IMG/VR virus record: IMGVR_UViG_3300044646_002092 | Coordinates: 52,445 to 116,444 of that record | Reading direction: 5' to 3' (one strand) | From: a virus | DNA: 64,000 bases | Part shown: positions 24,333-32,910 of the stretch, one piece after another | How positions within the stretch are numbered: position 1 is the stretch's first letter | Layout of the letters: every line of letters starts with the position of its first letter | The notes under the pieces: generated by a model | Database searches by the model: none | What the model was told of the DNA's origin: nothing | What the model saw: the letters and a program-made list of their open reading frames with translations, nothing else | Program-made: the position numbers and the translations under genes

Positions 24333-25016
24333 TTAGATTGCGGGAAGCAAGTTTTGGTCTAAAAAGCCCATAAGTTTGTCACCAGAATCTTTGACTGAAT
24401 TAACAGCTTTCCACTTTTTTGCGTCTGGGTTGCGAGACAGTTGTAATTTCTCGAAATCTTCAAGTAGAGATACGATAGTTACTTCATCAGCAGTCAGACC
24501 ATTTTTACGAGTTTCGATACCTACAAGCTTATTATTGTGCTTGTTGACAGTTGCAAAATGCATATCTTCGCACTCACGACCTCGAAGTTCGCCCATAAGT
24601 CCATGATATTTTTCAAGCTGCTTTTGTCTCGATACAGATTTGGTATTGTGGCGAATAATTGCTTCAAGGTCATCGCTGCGTTCAACGATAGAGTCAGCAA
24701 GTGCCATGTCAGCTTTCAGGTAAGCATGGAAAGTCTGCTTGACAAAGACTTCAAAATCTGGATTAAGCCACTCAGCCAATTTAATTGCAACTAGAGGATG
24801 AACCCATGTACCTCCTGTCCTGCCTTGCTTTGTTTGTATTAGGACGCTTTTATCGACCATTAAATTTGAACAGCAAGACTCGATAAATTTAGGTGTGCTG
24901 TCCAAATCCATAAACCTTTTCCATTCACGACCTTTGCCAAACTGTTTGCACCATTTTGTAGCGTTAATAAAATTGTCGCTAACACGTTGAGAGCTTTCTA
25001 CCAATTCATCAAACAT
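24333..25016 (-). CDS. KilA-N domain DNA-binding protein 2
   Basis: 227 residues and a clear paralogue of the plus-strand gene at 14.4 kb: MFDELVESSQRVSDNFINATKWC versus MFEDLVNSSKRENDNYVNATKWC at the start, the same KilA-N core (GRTGGTWVHPLVAIKLAEWLNPDFEVFV) and conserved C-terminal half (HFATVNKHNNKLVGIETRKNGLT). The upstream 60 bases are also conserved between the two. An inverted duplication is likely. DNA-binding regulator or antirepressor. Confidence 0.85.
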   Translation of the reverse strand: MFDELVESSQRVSDNFINATKWCKQFGKGREWKRFMDLDSTPKFIESCCSNLMVDKSVLIQTKQGRTGGTWVHPLVAIKLAEWLNPDFEVFVKQTFHAYLKADMALADSIVERSDDLEAIIRHNTKSVSRQKQLEKYHGLMGELRGRECEDMHFATVNKHNNKLVGIETRKNGLTADEVTIVSLLEDFEKLQLSRNPDAKKWKAVNSVKDSGDKLMGFLDQNLLPAI

Positions 25017-25027
25017 AGATTATGTCT

Positions 25028-25093
25028 TTATATTTACAATAACTATATTAAAGCACATCTAGTTTAGTAAAACATCTATCTAAAGACATATAT
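25028..25093 (-). promoter_or_regulatory. Conserved upstream box of KilA-N gene 2
   Basis: On the minus strand: TATATATGTCTTTAGATAGATG, with the core CTTTAGATAGATG at 25085-25073, a 15-base gap, then TGTGCTTTAATATAG. The same elements and spacing lie before KilA-N gene 1. TATAGT or TAATAT inside the second element could be a -10. Confidence 0.6.
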
Positions 25094-25118
25094 AATAAAA
25101 ATCCAGCCGCTAAGCTGG
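25090..25118 (-). terminator. Probable terminator of the RuvC-like gene (minus strand)
   Basis: CCAGC/GCTGG (25103-25107 with 25114-25118) with a six-base loop. Read on the minus strand it is followed by ATTTTTATTATA. It lies about 70 bases past the RuvC-like stop. Confidence 0.5.
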
Positions 25119-25184
25119 AAAAAATTGTAAATATAAATAGACAACTCCAAGTTTACTATAAAGTGAGATATTCCGTCTATTATT

Positions 25185-25646
25185 TTACTGAATATAACAT
25201 AAAAATAATCCGAGTGAGTCTGCGGCATGATTCTCGTCTTTTGTGAATACTTTACTGGGAAACACTTTTTGTACAGCAGCTATAACATCCTCCTTCTCGC
25301 TTTTTCCAGAGCCAGTTACAATTTTTTTCATCTCGGTCGGTGTGTAACTTTTTTCTATTAAGTCCCGCTTTTTAGCTAAACACCGCATTATGCCAATAAC
25401 TTGATTCAACTTAGCCCCTACCTGCCCTTTCATAATAGGCTCTTCGTAAACAAACACGCTTGGACTATATTTATTCAGTAGTTGCTCAAAGTGCAACGAG
25501 TACTCAACAAGTTTGTCTGTAAAGCCTTTACTCTTTGTAATTATGTTTTCACAATAGAGTAAATCTAATTGCCCTTTATCGTTAAAGTCAACTATACTAA
25601 ATCCGCCAGTCGCGTATCCTACATCCCAACTCAGCACTCTTGTCAT
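25185..25646 (-). CDS. ruvC: RuvC-like Holliday junction resolvase
   Basis: 153 residues, the usual RuvC length. Motifs: SWDVGYATGG at 6-15 with the first acidic residue, VFVYEEP at about 65-71 with the catalytic Glu, KKIVTGSGKSEKEDV at about 107-121, and DENHAADSLGLFL at the end providing the last two Asp residues. Should resolve branched phage DNA before packaging. It stands between a divergent plus-strand structural gene and the KilA-N gene, with its own terminator downstream. Confidence 0.85.
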   Translation of the reverse strand: MTRVLSWDVGYATGGFSIVDFNDKGQLDLLYCENIITKSKGFTDKLVEYSLHFEQLLNKYSPSVFVYEEPIMKGQVGAKLNQVIGIMRCLAKKRDLIEKSYTPTEMKKIVTGSGKSEKEDVIAAVQKVFPSKVFTKDENHAADSLGLFLCYIQ

Positions 25647-25680
25647 AATAGTAAAATATAAATAATAACAAGCCTAACAC

Positions 25681-26586
25681 ATGACACTATCGCTCGATTA
25701 TATAGCCACAAACTCACTTCCCTGCCGTAGTTATCTGGACTTCACTAATGTTGCATACACCTCTATAGTTGGAGCAACCTTCACTCAATTAAACCTCACT
25801 GGCAACACAGATTACGATTTTATCTCTACAGGTCTATCTAATCATCCAACAAGGGGCGACTTTGGCATCCAATTTACTTCTGCCCAGAAACTATCTCCTC
25901 GCGTGTCAGGTATCATTTCAGGTGCTTCTAGTTATTCTTTACTCGTTGTGTCGAGAAATTCAGACAACTCGTTACTAAAAATAGGCAAAACCAACCCAAA
26001 TCTACCGAAACTGCTAGAAATTGACTATACAGCCACTAACTTTGCACAGAATTACTCACGACTGAACGTTGCTGACCGAGAATTAACACTTGGCGACCTC
26101 GAAACTACACAAGTTTGCCTACTTTCACATGATGTTGTTACTGGAGTGACCAACACATCGATAAATTTGACTGATTTTCAACAAAATACCAAACTTGATG
26201 CTGGATATATGTTGCCAAACTTGTCCTCATTTGTTTTAGGCGAAGGATTTGGCGGGGAACTACTTAATTTCTTACTTTTTGTGCCAGCTATTGAAAATAT
26301 ACATCTTTTGGAGCTTGGGCGACGGGTATCAGATTATATCCCGCAATCAGAACTAAAATTTGACAAATTGCTACTGACAACTGAGAGCAAACTAGAACTG
26401 GCAACCACATTCTTTTCTGCACCCCGAATCATGTACAATCTACCGCTAAAAATAAAAAACCTAGAGACAAACTCTAAGCTATTATTTAGTAGTAATTTAA
26501 TAGTTATTGCAAGCTATTTATGGGACAACCTTAGTGGTGCTAATTGGGATGCAACCTCTGAGGCGTTATGGGACTCAATGGGCTAA
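25681..26586 (+). CDS. Probable fibre or virion protein
   Basis: 301 residues, beta-rich with a LamG-like order of strands (FGIQFTSAQ, YSLLVVSRNSDNSLLKIG, LLNFLLFVPA, then ELGRRVSDYIP) over residues 20-225. The C-terminus ends with a Trp-rich piece (YLWDNLSGANWDATSEALWDSMG). It is divergent from the RuvC-like gene and stops exactly where the convergent gene stops (26586/26587). Virion role inferred from composition and neighbours. Confidence 0.65.
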   Translation: MTLSLDYIATNSLPCRSYLDFTNVAYTSIVGATFTQLNLTGNTDYDFISTGLSNHPTRGDFGIQFTSAQKLSPRVSGIISGASSYSLLVVSRNSDNSLLKIGKTNPNLPKLLEIDYTATNFAQNYSRLNVADRELTLGDLETTQVCLLSHDVVTGVTNTSINLTDFQQNTKLDAGYMLPNLSSFVLGEGFGGELLNFLLFVPAIENIHLLELGRRVSDYIPQSELKFDKLLLTTESKLELATTFFSAPRIMYNLPLKIKNLETNSKLLFSSNLIVIASYLWDNLSGANWDATSEALWDSMG

Positions 26587-27261
26587 CTAATATACGAACC
26601 CGTTGTAACGTCGCACTTTGAAGTTGGCAAAGGGGGAGGTATTCATAGAAGTATTTGCAGACTTCATTGGTTTGGCTCCACGACCAAACCTATTATCTAA
26701 AGGAAGTACGCCATCTGCTTCTGCTCTACTTAGGTCAGTAATTCCATTTTGCTCGTAATTTTGTTTCGCATTTTTTCTTGTCTTATTAACAAAATCTTGA
26801 GTTGCATCTTCTGCTGGTACTGCAACTGGTTTAGCCGCAGGTAACTGAGCTTGCTGTTTAGGTGCGTTAGGTGTAAATGGCTGATTGTTAATCGGTGTCT
26901 GAGTTACATTTGTAGCGGAAGCATTAGTAGTAGCTGGCAACATAGCCTGATTACCGACTTGCCCTGCTTTACGTGCTTGCCAAGCATTCTTTAGTCTAGA
27001 ACCGCCATAACCCGCAGCACCACCTAAAGCAGCACCACCACCGACTTGACCAGCAAGATTACCAATCGATTTGTCATCGCTACCAAGATAGTTAATTGCA
27101 CCGACTCCTGCGCCGATACCAGCACCAAGTTTAGCGGCTCCTCCAGATGTAGAGAGCGCTTTACCAGCTTTAGTGCCAAGTTGCCCTGCCAATCCTGCCC
27201 AATCGACAGCAAAATTGGCGTATTTAGGATTTGTTGCTAATGCGTATGCGGAAATTCTCAT
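26587..27261 (-). CDS. Glycine-zipper protein with HFANF-like motifs
   Basis: 224 residues. Residues about 35-90 are Gly/Ala-rich (GAGIGAGVGAINYLG, GGGAALGGAAGYGG), a glycine-zipper-like stretch that could insert in a membrane; the middle is Pro/Gln/Asn-rich; the C-terminus ends SPFANFKVRRYNGFVY. A KYANF appears near the N-terminus. Glycine-zipper internal proteins are known from phages that inject proteins with DNA, so an ejected virion protein is plausible (inference). It is the last gene of a six-gene minus operon (26.6-30.3 kb). Confidence 0.65.
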   Translation of the reverse strand: MRISAYALATNPKYANFAVDWAGLAGQLGTKAGKALSTSGGAAKLGAGIGAGVGAINYLGSDDKSIGNLAGQVGGGAALGGAAGYGGSRLKNAWQARKAGQVGNQAMLPATTNASATNVTQTPINNQPFTPNAPKQQAQLPAAKPVAVPAEDATQDFVNKTRKNAKQNYEQNGITDLSRAEADGVLPLDNRFGRGAKPMKSANTSMNTSPFANFKVRRYNGFVY

Positions 27262-27280
27262 AATTGTTTGTACTATATTT

Positions 27281-27649
27281 TTAATTAAATGAATTTGCTA
27301 AGTCAAATATTTCTTTAGTATCTAGTCCCAAATTAGTTGCCAAAGCTAAAACAAGGGGATAATCCTCACGAATATTCGTAGCATATTCCCATTCTATCTG
27401 TGCTGCTCTACCTAGTTGAGATAGTGCCGCCTCTATGTCATCTAGTAACTCCATTTGTAGTAAAGCTAGCCTTAATTGCCTTGCATCTATTTCTCTAATA
27501 GCTACGGACAATGGCTCGGCAGGCAATGGCACATTGCCATCAGCTAGCCATTGCTCATATGCTTGCCAATCGCCATTAGGAGCATTAGGAATTACCGCGC
27601 CATCGGATAGGCGGATAATTTGGTCAGGATTTGAGGTGAGTTGGTACAT
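27281..27649 (-). CDS. Tail-fibre-assembly-like small protein
   Basis: 122 residues. The pattern [25 protein letters not shown] at 23-47, then [21 protein letters not shown], is the recurrent layout of small proteins encoded next to phage tail fibres (NxDWxAYxxWLAxGNxPxPA and a helical QxRxALxxxGLLDxVEAA). Probably assists fibre assembly or forms a fibre end. Lies in the minus-strand fibre operon. Confidence 0.65.
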   Translation of the reverse strand: MYQLTSNPDQIIRLSDGAVIPNAPNGDWQAYEQWLADGNVPLPAEPLSVAIREIDARQLRLALLQMELLDDIEAALSQLGRAAQIEWEYATNIREDYPLVLALATNLGLDTKEIFDLANSFN

Positions 27650-27655
27650 ATATGC

Positions 27656-27934
27656 TTAGGAGATATGGGCGGAGCAAGACGCAGAAACAGTCCAAGAAGT
27701 GTTGGTAAAGTTTGTACCTGTCACAGGGACAGAGAACCCTTCTGAGGTAACTTGAGGAGTCACAAATGAGGTGACATTGGAAGCATTTGTATAGGTTGGC
27801 GCAATCACAGGAATTAGCTTGTATCGCTTTTCTCGATAAACTCTAGCTGACATAACTTCACAAGGATTACCTCCCAATAAAGCGTTTAATGTATTATCTG
27901 CCGCTATTGCTATATTGAATAAATACTTTTTCAT
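27656..27934 (-). CDS. Small phage protein with LLGG-P-E motif
   Basis: 92 residues. The first 35 residues, IAIAADNTLNALLGGNPCEVMSARVYRE, match a pattern I remember from small phage proteins of lysis or tail clusters (ALNxLLGGxPxETxSxRxxR). The rest is beta-rich and Thr/Ser-rich. Function unknown. It lies between two fibre-related genes, 4-6 bases from each. Confidence 0.6.
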   Translation of the reverse strand: MKKYLFNIAIAADNTLNALLGGNPCEVMSARVYREKRYKLIPVIAPTYTNASNVTSFVTPQVTSEGFSVPVTGTNFTNTSWTVSASCSAHIS

Positions 27935-27938
27935 AGCC

Positions 27939-28478
27939 TTATGGTAAATGCACCAAATTAGAAAAGTTTAGAGAATCTGTTAAACTATTCCACAACGTTT
28001 TCTCTTCATTAGTGAATCTATAATCAGATGTACCAATTAGTAGTTGAAAAGAAGCATAAACAGCACTTTCATTTTTAGTAACAGTAACAGCTTGGTCAAG
28101 TTTACCAGAAGCTACGGCAATATTATTAGCATTAATAATTTGAGCTAAAGTAGAATCGGGGGCAGCAAAACTAGCAGCAGTTAATCTTATATAGATATCA
28201 TATAAAGCACCGCCTAAGATAAGGTTTTGCAAGGCAGCCCAATCAGCTACAAGGATAACAGGGCTAGGCTCTATAGGTTCAGAACCTTTCCCTTGCTCAT
28301 ACCACGCTGCAAGGTTTTGTAAGTCAGCCCATTGCAACCATTCAGCATCAGTAAGTAATTCACCAGTGCGTTGATTGTGTGCTGTTCTTATTTGAGCTAG
28401 CCCTTGTTGTAGTTGGGCTTGAGTATAAGTAATACCATTTACTTCTTGAGTGTCTTCAATCTTGATAATAAATTCCAT
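27939..28478 (-). CDS. Hypothetical fibre-operon protein
   Basis: 179 residues, mostly helical and acidic, with NGITYTQAQLQQGLAQIRTAHNQ near the N-terminus and WNSLTDSLNFSNLVHLP at the end. No domain recognised. AAGGAGTATAT in front of the start is a good ribosome site. By position it may be a fibre chaperone or tail protein. Confidence 0.65.
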   Translation of the reverse strand: MEFIIKIEDTQEVNGITYTQAQLQQGLAQIRTAHNQRTGELLTDAEWLQWADLQNLAAWYEQGKGSEPIEPSPVILVADWAALQNLILGGALYDIYIRLTAASFAAPDSTLAQIINANNIAVASGKLDQAVTVTKNESAVYASFQLLIGTSDYRFTNEEKTLWNSLTDSLNFSNLVHLP

Positions 28479-28487
28479 ATATACTCC

Positions 28488-29543
28488 TTAAAATGCCACT
28501 TCGGCACATTCAACAGTAGCCACCCATCTAATCGTCGTTTCTGCTTGCCCTGTGGCGGTGATTGTTAATCCCCCATTAGTTGTGTTAGCAGTTGCAGCGA
28601 TTGCCCATCCTGAAGCCCCTGCATCCTGTCCTACTAGAGTCGTTGTGACTGTACCCACCAAGGCTGTAGAAGCTGCGTTTGCACCTCTTTTGATTACACC
28701 TTTAAGTTCCCATCCACTGGTATTTTCGCCACCTGTTACATTAGCGATTACCAATATATTGAATCGCATGGCGCTATTATTTTGGAGGAAAATTTGGTTG
28801 CCGCCGCCACTAGATAAAACAGTTGGAGTCGCTTCAGTAGTAGAAGCCCCAACAATAAATATATTGTATTGAGATTTACCTTGCCCTGGTTCAAAAATCC
28901 GCGCCCCCATTGCAACTTGATGGGCTATCCTAGCCAAAGCACGACGTCCAAGTGCGACAGAGGAAGTCGCAGAAGCTGAATTATCAGCCCCAGCCACAAA
29001 AACCCCAGCCCCAGAGGCAGTATTGACAACTCCAATTGCTGTCGACCAAGTCCCGCTTGCTATACAATCTTGTCCCGCCGCAAAAGAATGATTTCCACTT
29101 GCTGTATTATTCTGCCCCGCCGCAAAAGAATGATTTCCACTTGCTGTATTATTCTGCCCCGCCACAAAAGAATGATTTCCACTTGCTGTATTATTCTGCC
29201 CCGCCACAAAAGAATAATTTCCACTAGCAACCTGAGTCGCCGCAATCCTAATCCTCTGCAAATCAACAGCATATTGACCTCTAGCGTTGCCACCTGTAGC
29301 GGTGTTATCAGCGATTTGAGCTTGGATTGCACCAGTTCCAATAGGCGCAAGTATCAAATTCACATTGCCACTACTTGCCGCCGCGACAATTGGAACAATG
29401 ACGGAACCTGTAACAGATAGAGCGTCAGTAGTTTTGTTGTAAGTTAAGCCAGCGTCAGCGCCAAAAGCGCCGCCATCATTGAACTGTACTTGTGTATTAG
29501 TACCAGCTACATTTACAGGTAGTGTGTAAATAGTTCCACTCAT
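28488..29543 (-). CDS. Tail fibre with adhesin-head (YadA-like) repeats
   Basis: 351 residues. Starts with the phage-fibre pattern NTQVQFNDGGAFGADAGLTYNKTTDALSV. Residues about 107-200 carry repeats of the YadA/Hia head type, unit ASGNHSFAAGQNNT (14 residues), which normally form a trimeric left-handed beta-roll. Four copies are almost identical in DNA. The C-terminal domain (about 225-351) ends in a beta-rich region common to fibre tips. Likely a trimeric fibre. Starts in a one-base overlap with the upstream gene. Confidence 0.8.
   Translation of the reverse strand: MSGTIYTLPVNVAGTNTQVQFNDGGAFGADAGLTYNKTTDALSVTGSVIVPIVAAASSGNVNLILAPIGTGAIQAQIADNTATGGNARGQYAVDLQRIRIAATQVASGNYSFVAGQNNTASGNHSFVAGQNNTASGNHSFAAGQNNTASGNHSFAAGQDCIASGTWSTAIGVVNTASGAGVFVAGADNSASATSSVALGRRALARIAHQVAMGARIFEPGQGKSQYNIFIVGASTTEATPTVLSSGGGNQIFLQNNSAMRFNILVIANVTGGENTSGWELKGVIKRGANAASTALVGTVTTTLVGQDAGASGWAIAATANTTNGGLTITATGQAETTIRWVATVECAEVAF
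29055..29235. repeat. 42-bp tandem repeat inside the fibre gene
   Basis: Copies start at 29081, 29123, 29165 and 29207, each 42 bp (14 codons), with only one or two differences between neighbours; a degraded copy precedes them. Unit start CAAAAGAATGATTTCCACTT. Confidence 0.9.
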
Positions 29544-30274
29544 TACAAGTACCCCACACTAGAAGTTTGGTCAGCAGCATCACCTAATGTTAAAGTTGTT
29601 TCTGTTGTACTAAAAGCCCATGACACACCAGTATTACAAGCACGACCAGATGCACCCCAAAAAGCAATGTCAAGTAATAGTGCTGAATTGGGGGCTATTG
29701 GGAATGACTCAATCGGCACATCATTATTAACGGGGGCTGCTGCTTTATTGTGGATTTGAAAAAATCTTACAGATGTACTTTTGTTATAGCAATACAGCTT
29801 ATAAACTACACCTGCACCAGCCTTTAATACCGCTTGGTTAACTACACCGAGGTTTACAGGAGAATTGGTGAAAGCAGGTATCGTTTTAATATCAATACTA
29901 GATAGGGCTGTGTTTCCAGTAGTTTGTAAAGCACTTGTACTAGCGCCTGTTGGCAGAGAAACCGTACCGCTAATATTGGTTACATCCCAAGAACCTGATT
30001 GAGTTACAGCTTGTGGACTTGCAAATACTACAGAATTACCATTACTTGCAATTACTATTCGTTGGGTTTTTGCATCTACAACTCCAGCCCCATACTGAAT
30101 TGAACTATTTGAAGTTATATCCGAGGAACTCTCACCATCAGCACCAATACCTAATAGTCCGTTGATTGTGAGAAGTCTATTTATTTGATTTTGCTCAAGC
30201 TTAGAGCCACGCACAGAATCTAAATAAGACTCCAGACCAGCTTTTTCTGCTTGTAATTTATCTGTAAGCGCCAT
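29543..30274 (-). CDS. Fibre-operon virion protein
   Basis: 243 residues; a helical N-terminus (TDKLQAEKAGLESYLDSVRG) followed by a beta-rich body containing SGSWDVTNISGTVSLPTGAST and a C-terminal beta domain. The middle pattern is frequent in phage head-tail or decoration proteins (GSWxVxxxxGTVSLPTGAAT). It is the first gene of the minus-strand fibre operon, divergent from the plus fibre cluster at 30.3 kb. Function not established. Confidence 0.65.
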   Translation of the reverse strand: MALTDKLQAEKAGLESYLDSVRGSKLEQNQINRLLTINGLLGIGADGESSSDITSNSSIQYGAGVVDAKTQRIVIASNGNSVVFASPQAVTQSGSWDVTNISGTVSLPTGASTSALQTTGNTALSSIDIKTIPAFTNSPVNLGVVNQAVLKAGAGVVYKLYCYNKSTSVRFFQIHNKAAAPVNNDVPIESFPIAPNSALLLDIAFWGASGRACNTGVSWAFSTTETTLTLGDAADQTSSVGYL

Positions 30275-30314
30275 TCGCCTATCACTTTTTTAATTTATAT
30301 ACTACAATACTATC

Positions 30315-31760
30315 ATGGCAATTAAAATAGGCTATTCAATTTCTGACGTTTCGGCAATCAAGGCTCTTCCAACAGCTTTGCTTCTGAATGGCTATGCACG
30401 ACTGTGTAGGTCAGTAAATGCTTGGTTCAGCTATAATTCCACCTCTACGGCTACTGCTGATGATGTATCGATACTTTTACCAGCTTCAGGTACAGGACGA
30501 TGGCTGAAGCTTAAAGCCGATGTAGCGGCAACCGATGTACTTAATTTCAACGAGTCGGTAGACGACCGAGTTGCTTCTCTTATACAAAATAGTTCAACAA
30601 TCAGTGCTAGTTATAATGACGCAGCCAATACACTTACTTTTTCTGTTGTTAACGCTAGTATCGGAGATGCACAGGTTAGCAGTCTTAGCCAAGCAAAAAT
30701 AACCAATTTAACAAGCGACCTAGCAAGTAAACTTTCAGCAAATCAAAATATCACTATATCTGGTGACGCAACGGGGAGTGGGGCAACAAGTATTACGCTA
30801 ACGCTTGCTAATTCAGGGGTGACGGCAGGGAGCTATACAAATGCAAATATAGTTGTCGATAGTAAAGGGAGAGTGACAAGTGCGGCTAACGGCACTGAAG
30901 GTGGAGGTACGGGGTCAGTATTTACTACATCCACAAATGGTTTAGTACCTGCGTCTGGCACTAATACTACAAAATTTCTTAAAGGTGACGGTACTTGGGA
31001 TAATCAAGCGGCTGGAGTTATAGTTGGCGACCCGTACTGGAGTAATGTTACTTTATTATGTCCTTTTGAAGTAGATTTAAAAAATGTAATAACAAATACA
31101 TTACCAACAACAGGAGGTACTCCACCAACTTGCCCAAATGGGGATAATCAAAAACCTTTAGGGGCTACTAATTCTGCGAAATGGACTAGCTCTGTGGATT
31201 CAAGCGTTAGGTTTCCTGCTAATTTTAACTTTGGAAGTGCTACGGTTGCTACATTTGAAACATATGTTTATATAACAGGATACATATCTGGTTATTTAGA
31301 CATCCTTACTGGCGGAACTGCAATAGGTGGCTCTCCTGAATGTTTTTATTTTAGATTTGAAGAGGCAACTAATAATTTTCAGGTAGTTTTATTTAATACG
31401 TCAAACATTTTTTTTGTAGGGACTATTCCAATAAATCTATCTACAAGTGGAAGATTTAATCAGTGGTTACATATAGCGATAACTAAAAATGGCAACACAT
31501 ATAATTTGTATATAAATGGAATATATATTGGAACTACAACTATAAGTACAAGTGGAACTATTAGAACAGCTTTATTTTACAATATACTAGGACTTGGTTC
31601 CTCTCCTATTGGGTATTGTTCATACTTTAGAATTACAGAAGGTATAGCTAGATATTCTGGTACATCAAGTTTTACAATTCCTACACTACCTTATAAACGA
31701 GCCGATGTTATAGTAGGTAGTAGCAACTCAGGACTTTACGAATTTTTCAACTTAATATAA
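30315..31760 (+). CDS. Tail fibre with GRW module and LamG-like domain
   Basis: 481 residues. Residues 8-70 are the small module ending PASGTGRWLKL. Residues 145-200 carry ISGDATGSGATSITLTLANSG and a VDSKGRVTSA stretch, classic phage-fibre shaft motifs. A LamG-like domain spans about 245-455 (VTLLCPFEVDLKN, FNQWLHIAITKNGNTYNLYINGIYIG, YFRITEGIARYSG). First gene of the plus-strand fibre cluster. Likely receptor binding. Confidence 0.8.
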   Translation: MAIKIGYSISDVSAIKALPTALLLNGYARLCRSVNAWFSYNSTSTATADDVSILLPASGTGRWLKLKADVAATDVLNFNESVDDRVASLIQNSSTISASYNDAANTLTFSVVNASIGDAQVSSLSQAKITNLTSDLASKLSANQNITISGDATGSGATSITLTLANSGVTAGSYTNANIVVDSKGRVTSAANGTEGGGTGSVFTTSTNGLVPASGTNTTKFLKGDGTWDNQAAGVIVGDPYWSNVTLLCPFEVDLKNVITNTLPTTGGTPPTCPNGDNQKPLGATNSAKWTSSVDSSVRFPANFNFGSATVATFETYVYITGYISGYLDILTGGTAIGGSPECFYFRFEEATNNFQVVLFNTSNIFFVGTIPINLSTSGRFNQWLHIAITKNGNTYNLYINGIYIGTTTISTSGTIRTALFYNILGLGSSPIGYCSYFRITEGIARYSGTSSFTIPTLPYKRADVIVGSSNSGLYEFFNLI

Positions 31761-31766
31761 ACAAAA

Positions 31767-32147
31767 ATGGCAGCATCACCAGCATATACAGCTACCCCAA
31801 GGACAGAAAGAGCTACAATATCTGTGGCTAATACTAATCGTGATGGTACAGGTACAATTGTCAATCTTTTTACTGCTGGGGCTGGGGGTAGTAGAGTAGA
31901 AAGAATTACAATTTGTGCTACTGGAACAACTACTGCGGGAATGATTCGTTTTTTCTTATATGATGGTACAAATTTTGATTTGTGGAGAGAAGTATCTGTA
32001 ACTGCAATTACACCAAGTGGAACAGTTATAGCTTATTATTTTCAAATATCTAATTTAGCGTTTATCCTTAGTTCTGGTAAAAGTTTAAGAGTAGCAACTA
32101 ATAATGCTGAAACATTTAAAATAATAGCAGAAGGGGGTGATTTTTAA
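31767..32147 (+). CDS. Small virion protein
   Basis: 126 residues, beta-rich (TVNLFTAGAGGSRVERITI, MIRFFLYDGTNFDLWREV), typical of small phage decoration or fibre-associated proteins with the pattern VxRIxIxATGTTTAGxIRFFLxDG. It is six bases downstream of the fibre gene and overlaps the next start by one base (TAATG). Exact role unknown. Confidence 0.7.
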   Translation: MAASPAYTATPRTERATISVANTNRDGTGTIVNLFTAGAGGSRVERITICATGTTTAGMIRFFLYDGTNFDLWREVSVTAITPSGTVIAYYFQISNLAFILSSGKSLRVATNNAETFKIIAEGGDF

Positions 32148-32908
32148 TGAATTTTGGTACTTACGGATTTCCTAAAGGATTAGGTATAAATTCTGGTTTT
32201 TTTGGTTTACCATCTAGCTATAATATTTGGAATCCTTCAGTAATTTCTCCTGTGTTATGGTTTGATAGTTCGGATATATCTTCTATAACGCAATCTTCAA
32301 ATTTAATTACATCTTGGTCAAGTAAAGGTATAGTTTCTGTCAATGCAATTGCTACAGGAGGTCAATCTCCTTCTTATAATGTGTATCAGACAAATAGTAA
32401 AAATTTAGTTAGTTGTAGAGGTGTAGGGGTTGGTATGCAAACAGGATATACATTATCAACTCCTTATTCTATAATTCTAGTAAGTAGAAATTATTCTATA
32501 GGTAGAGTAATTCAAAGCGGAACAATAAACGCTTTAATGTGTCCTTCTGCAAGAAGTAATTCTTTCTTTGTTTCTAGTAATGTAAGAGATGCTTCATTAA
32601 CTACAGCAGGAACATTTTCTATTATAACAATGAAAATTTTGGGGGCTACGGCTTCAGAACTTTGGTATAATTCTGTTAATTATGCAAATGGTACTACTCA
32701 TGGTAATTGGGGTACATTTAATATTGGTAACTTAGGATTTATTTCGAGTGAAGATTCTCAATCAGATATTGCTGAAATTATTGTATTAAACTATTCAATT
32801 TCGACTTATGATAGAGAAAAACTAGAGGGATATTTAGCTTGGAAATGGGGGCTTATTGGAGATTTACCTACTAATCATCCTTATAAGTATTCACAACCAA
32901 CAACATAA
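32147..32908 (+). CDS. Concanavalin-like fibre protein
   Basis: 253 residues, beta-rich. LWFDSSDISSITQSSNLITSWSSKG at 35-60 and YDREKLEGYLAWKWGLIGDLPTNHPYK near the C-terminus are the boundaries of a jelly-roll domain common in phage and bacterial adhesins. It is low in GC compared with the flanking genes. The one-base overlap upstream shows coupling to the 126-residue protein. Confidence 0.7.
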   Translation: MNFGTYGFPKGLGINSGFFGLPSSYNIWNPSVISPVLWFDSSDISSITQSSNLITSWSSKGIVSVNAIATGGQSPSYNVYQTNSKNLVSCRGVGVGMQTGYTLSTPYSIILVSRNYSIGRVIQSGTINALMCPSARSNSFFVSSNVRDASLTTAGTFSIITMKILGATASELWYNSVNYANGTTHGNWGTFNIGNLGFISSEDSQSDIAEIIVLNYSISTYDREKLEGYLAWKWGLIGDLPTNHPYKYSQPTT

Positions 32909-32910
32909 AA

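Noticed and set aside
28552-28872. Plus-strand 106-residue reading frame in the fibre gene
   Set aside because: Antisense to the adhesin-type fibre, no ribosome site, and composition typical of a shadow frame.
29055-29235. Regularly spaced repeats resembling a CRISPR array
   Set aside because: The 42-bp units are contiguous, without unique spacers, and encode a 14-residue protein repeat in frame.
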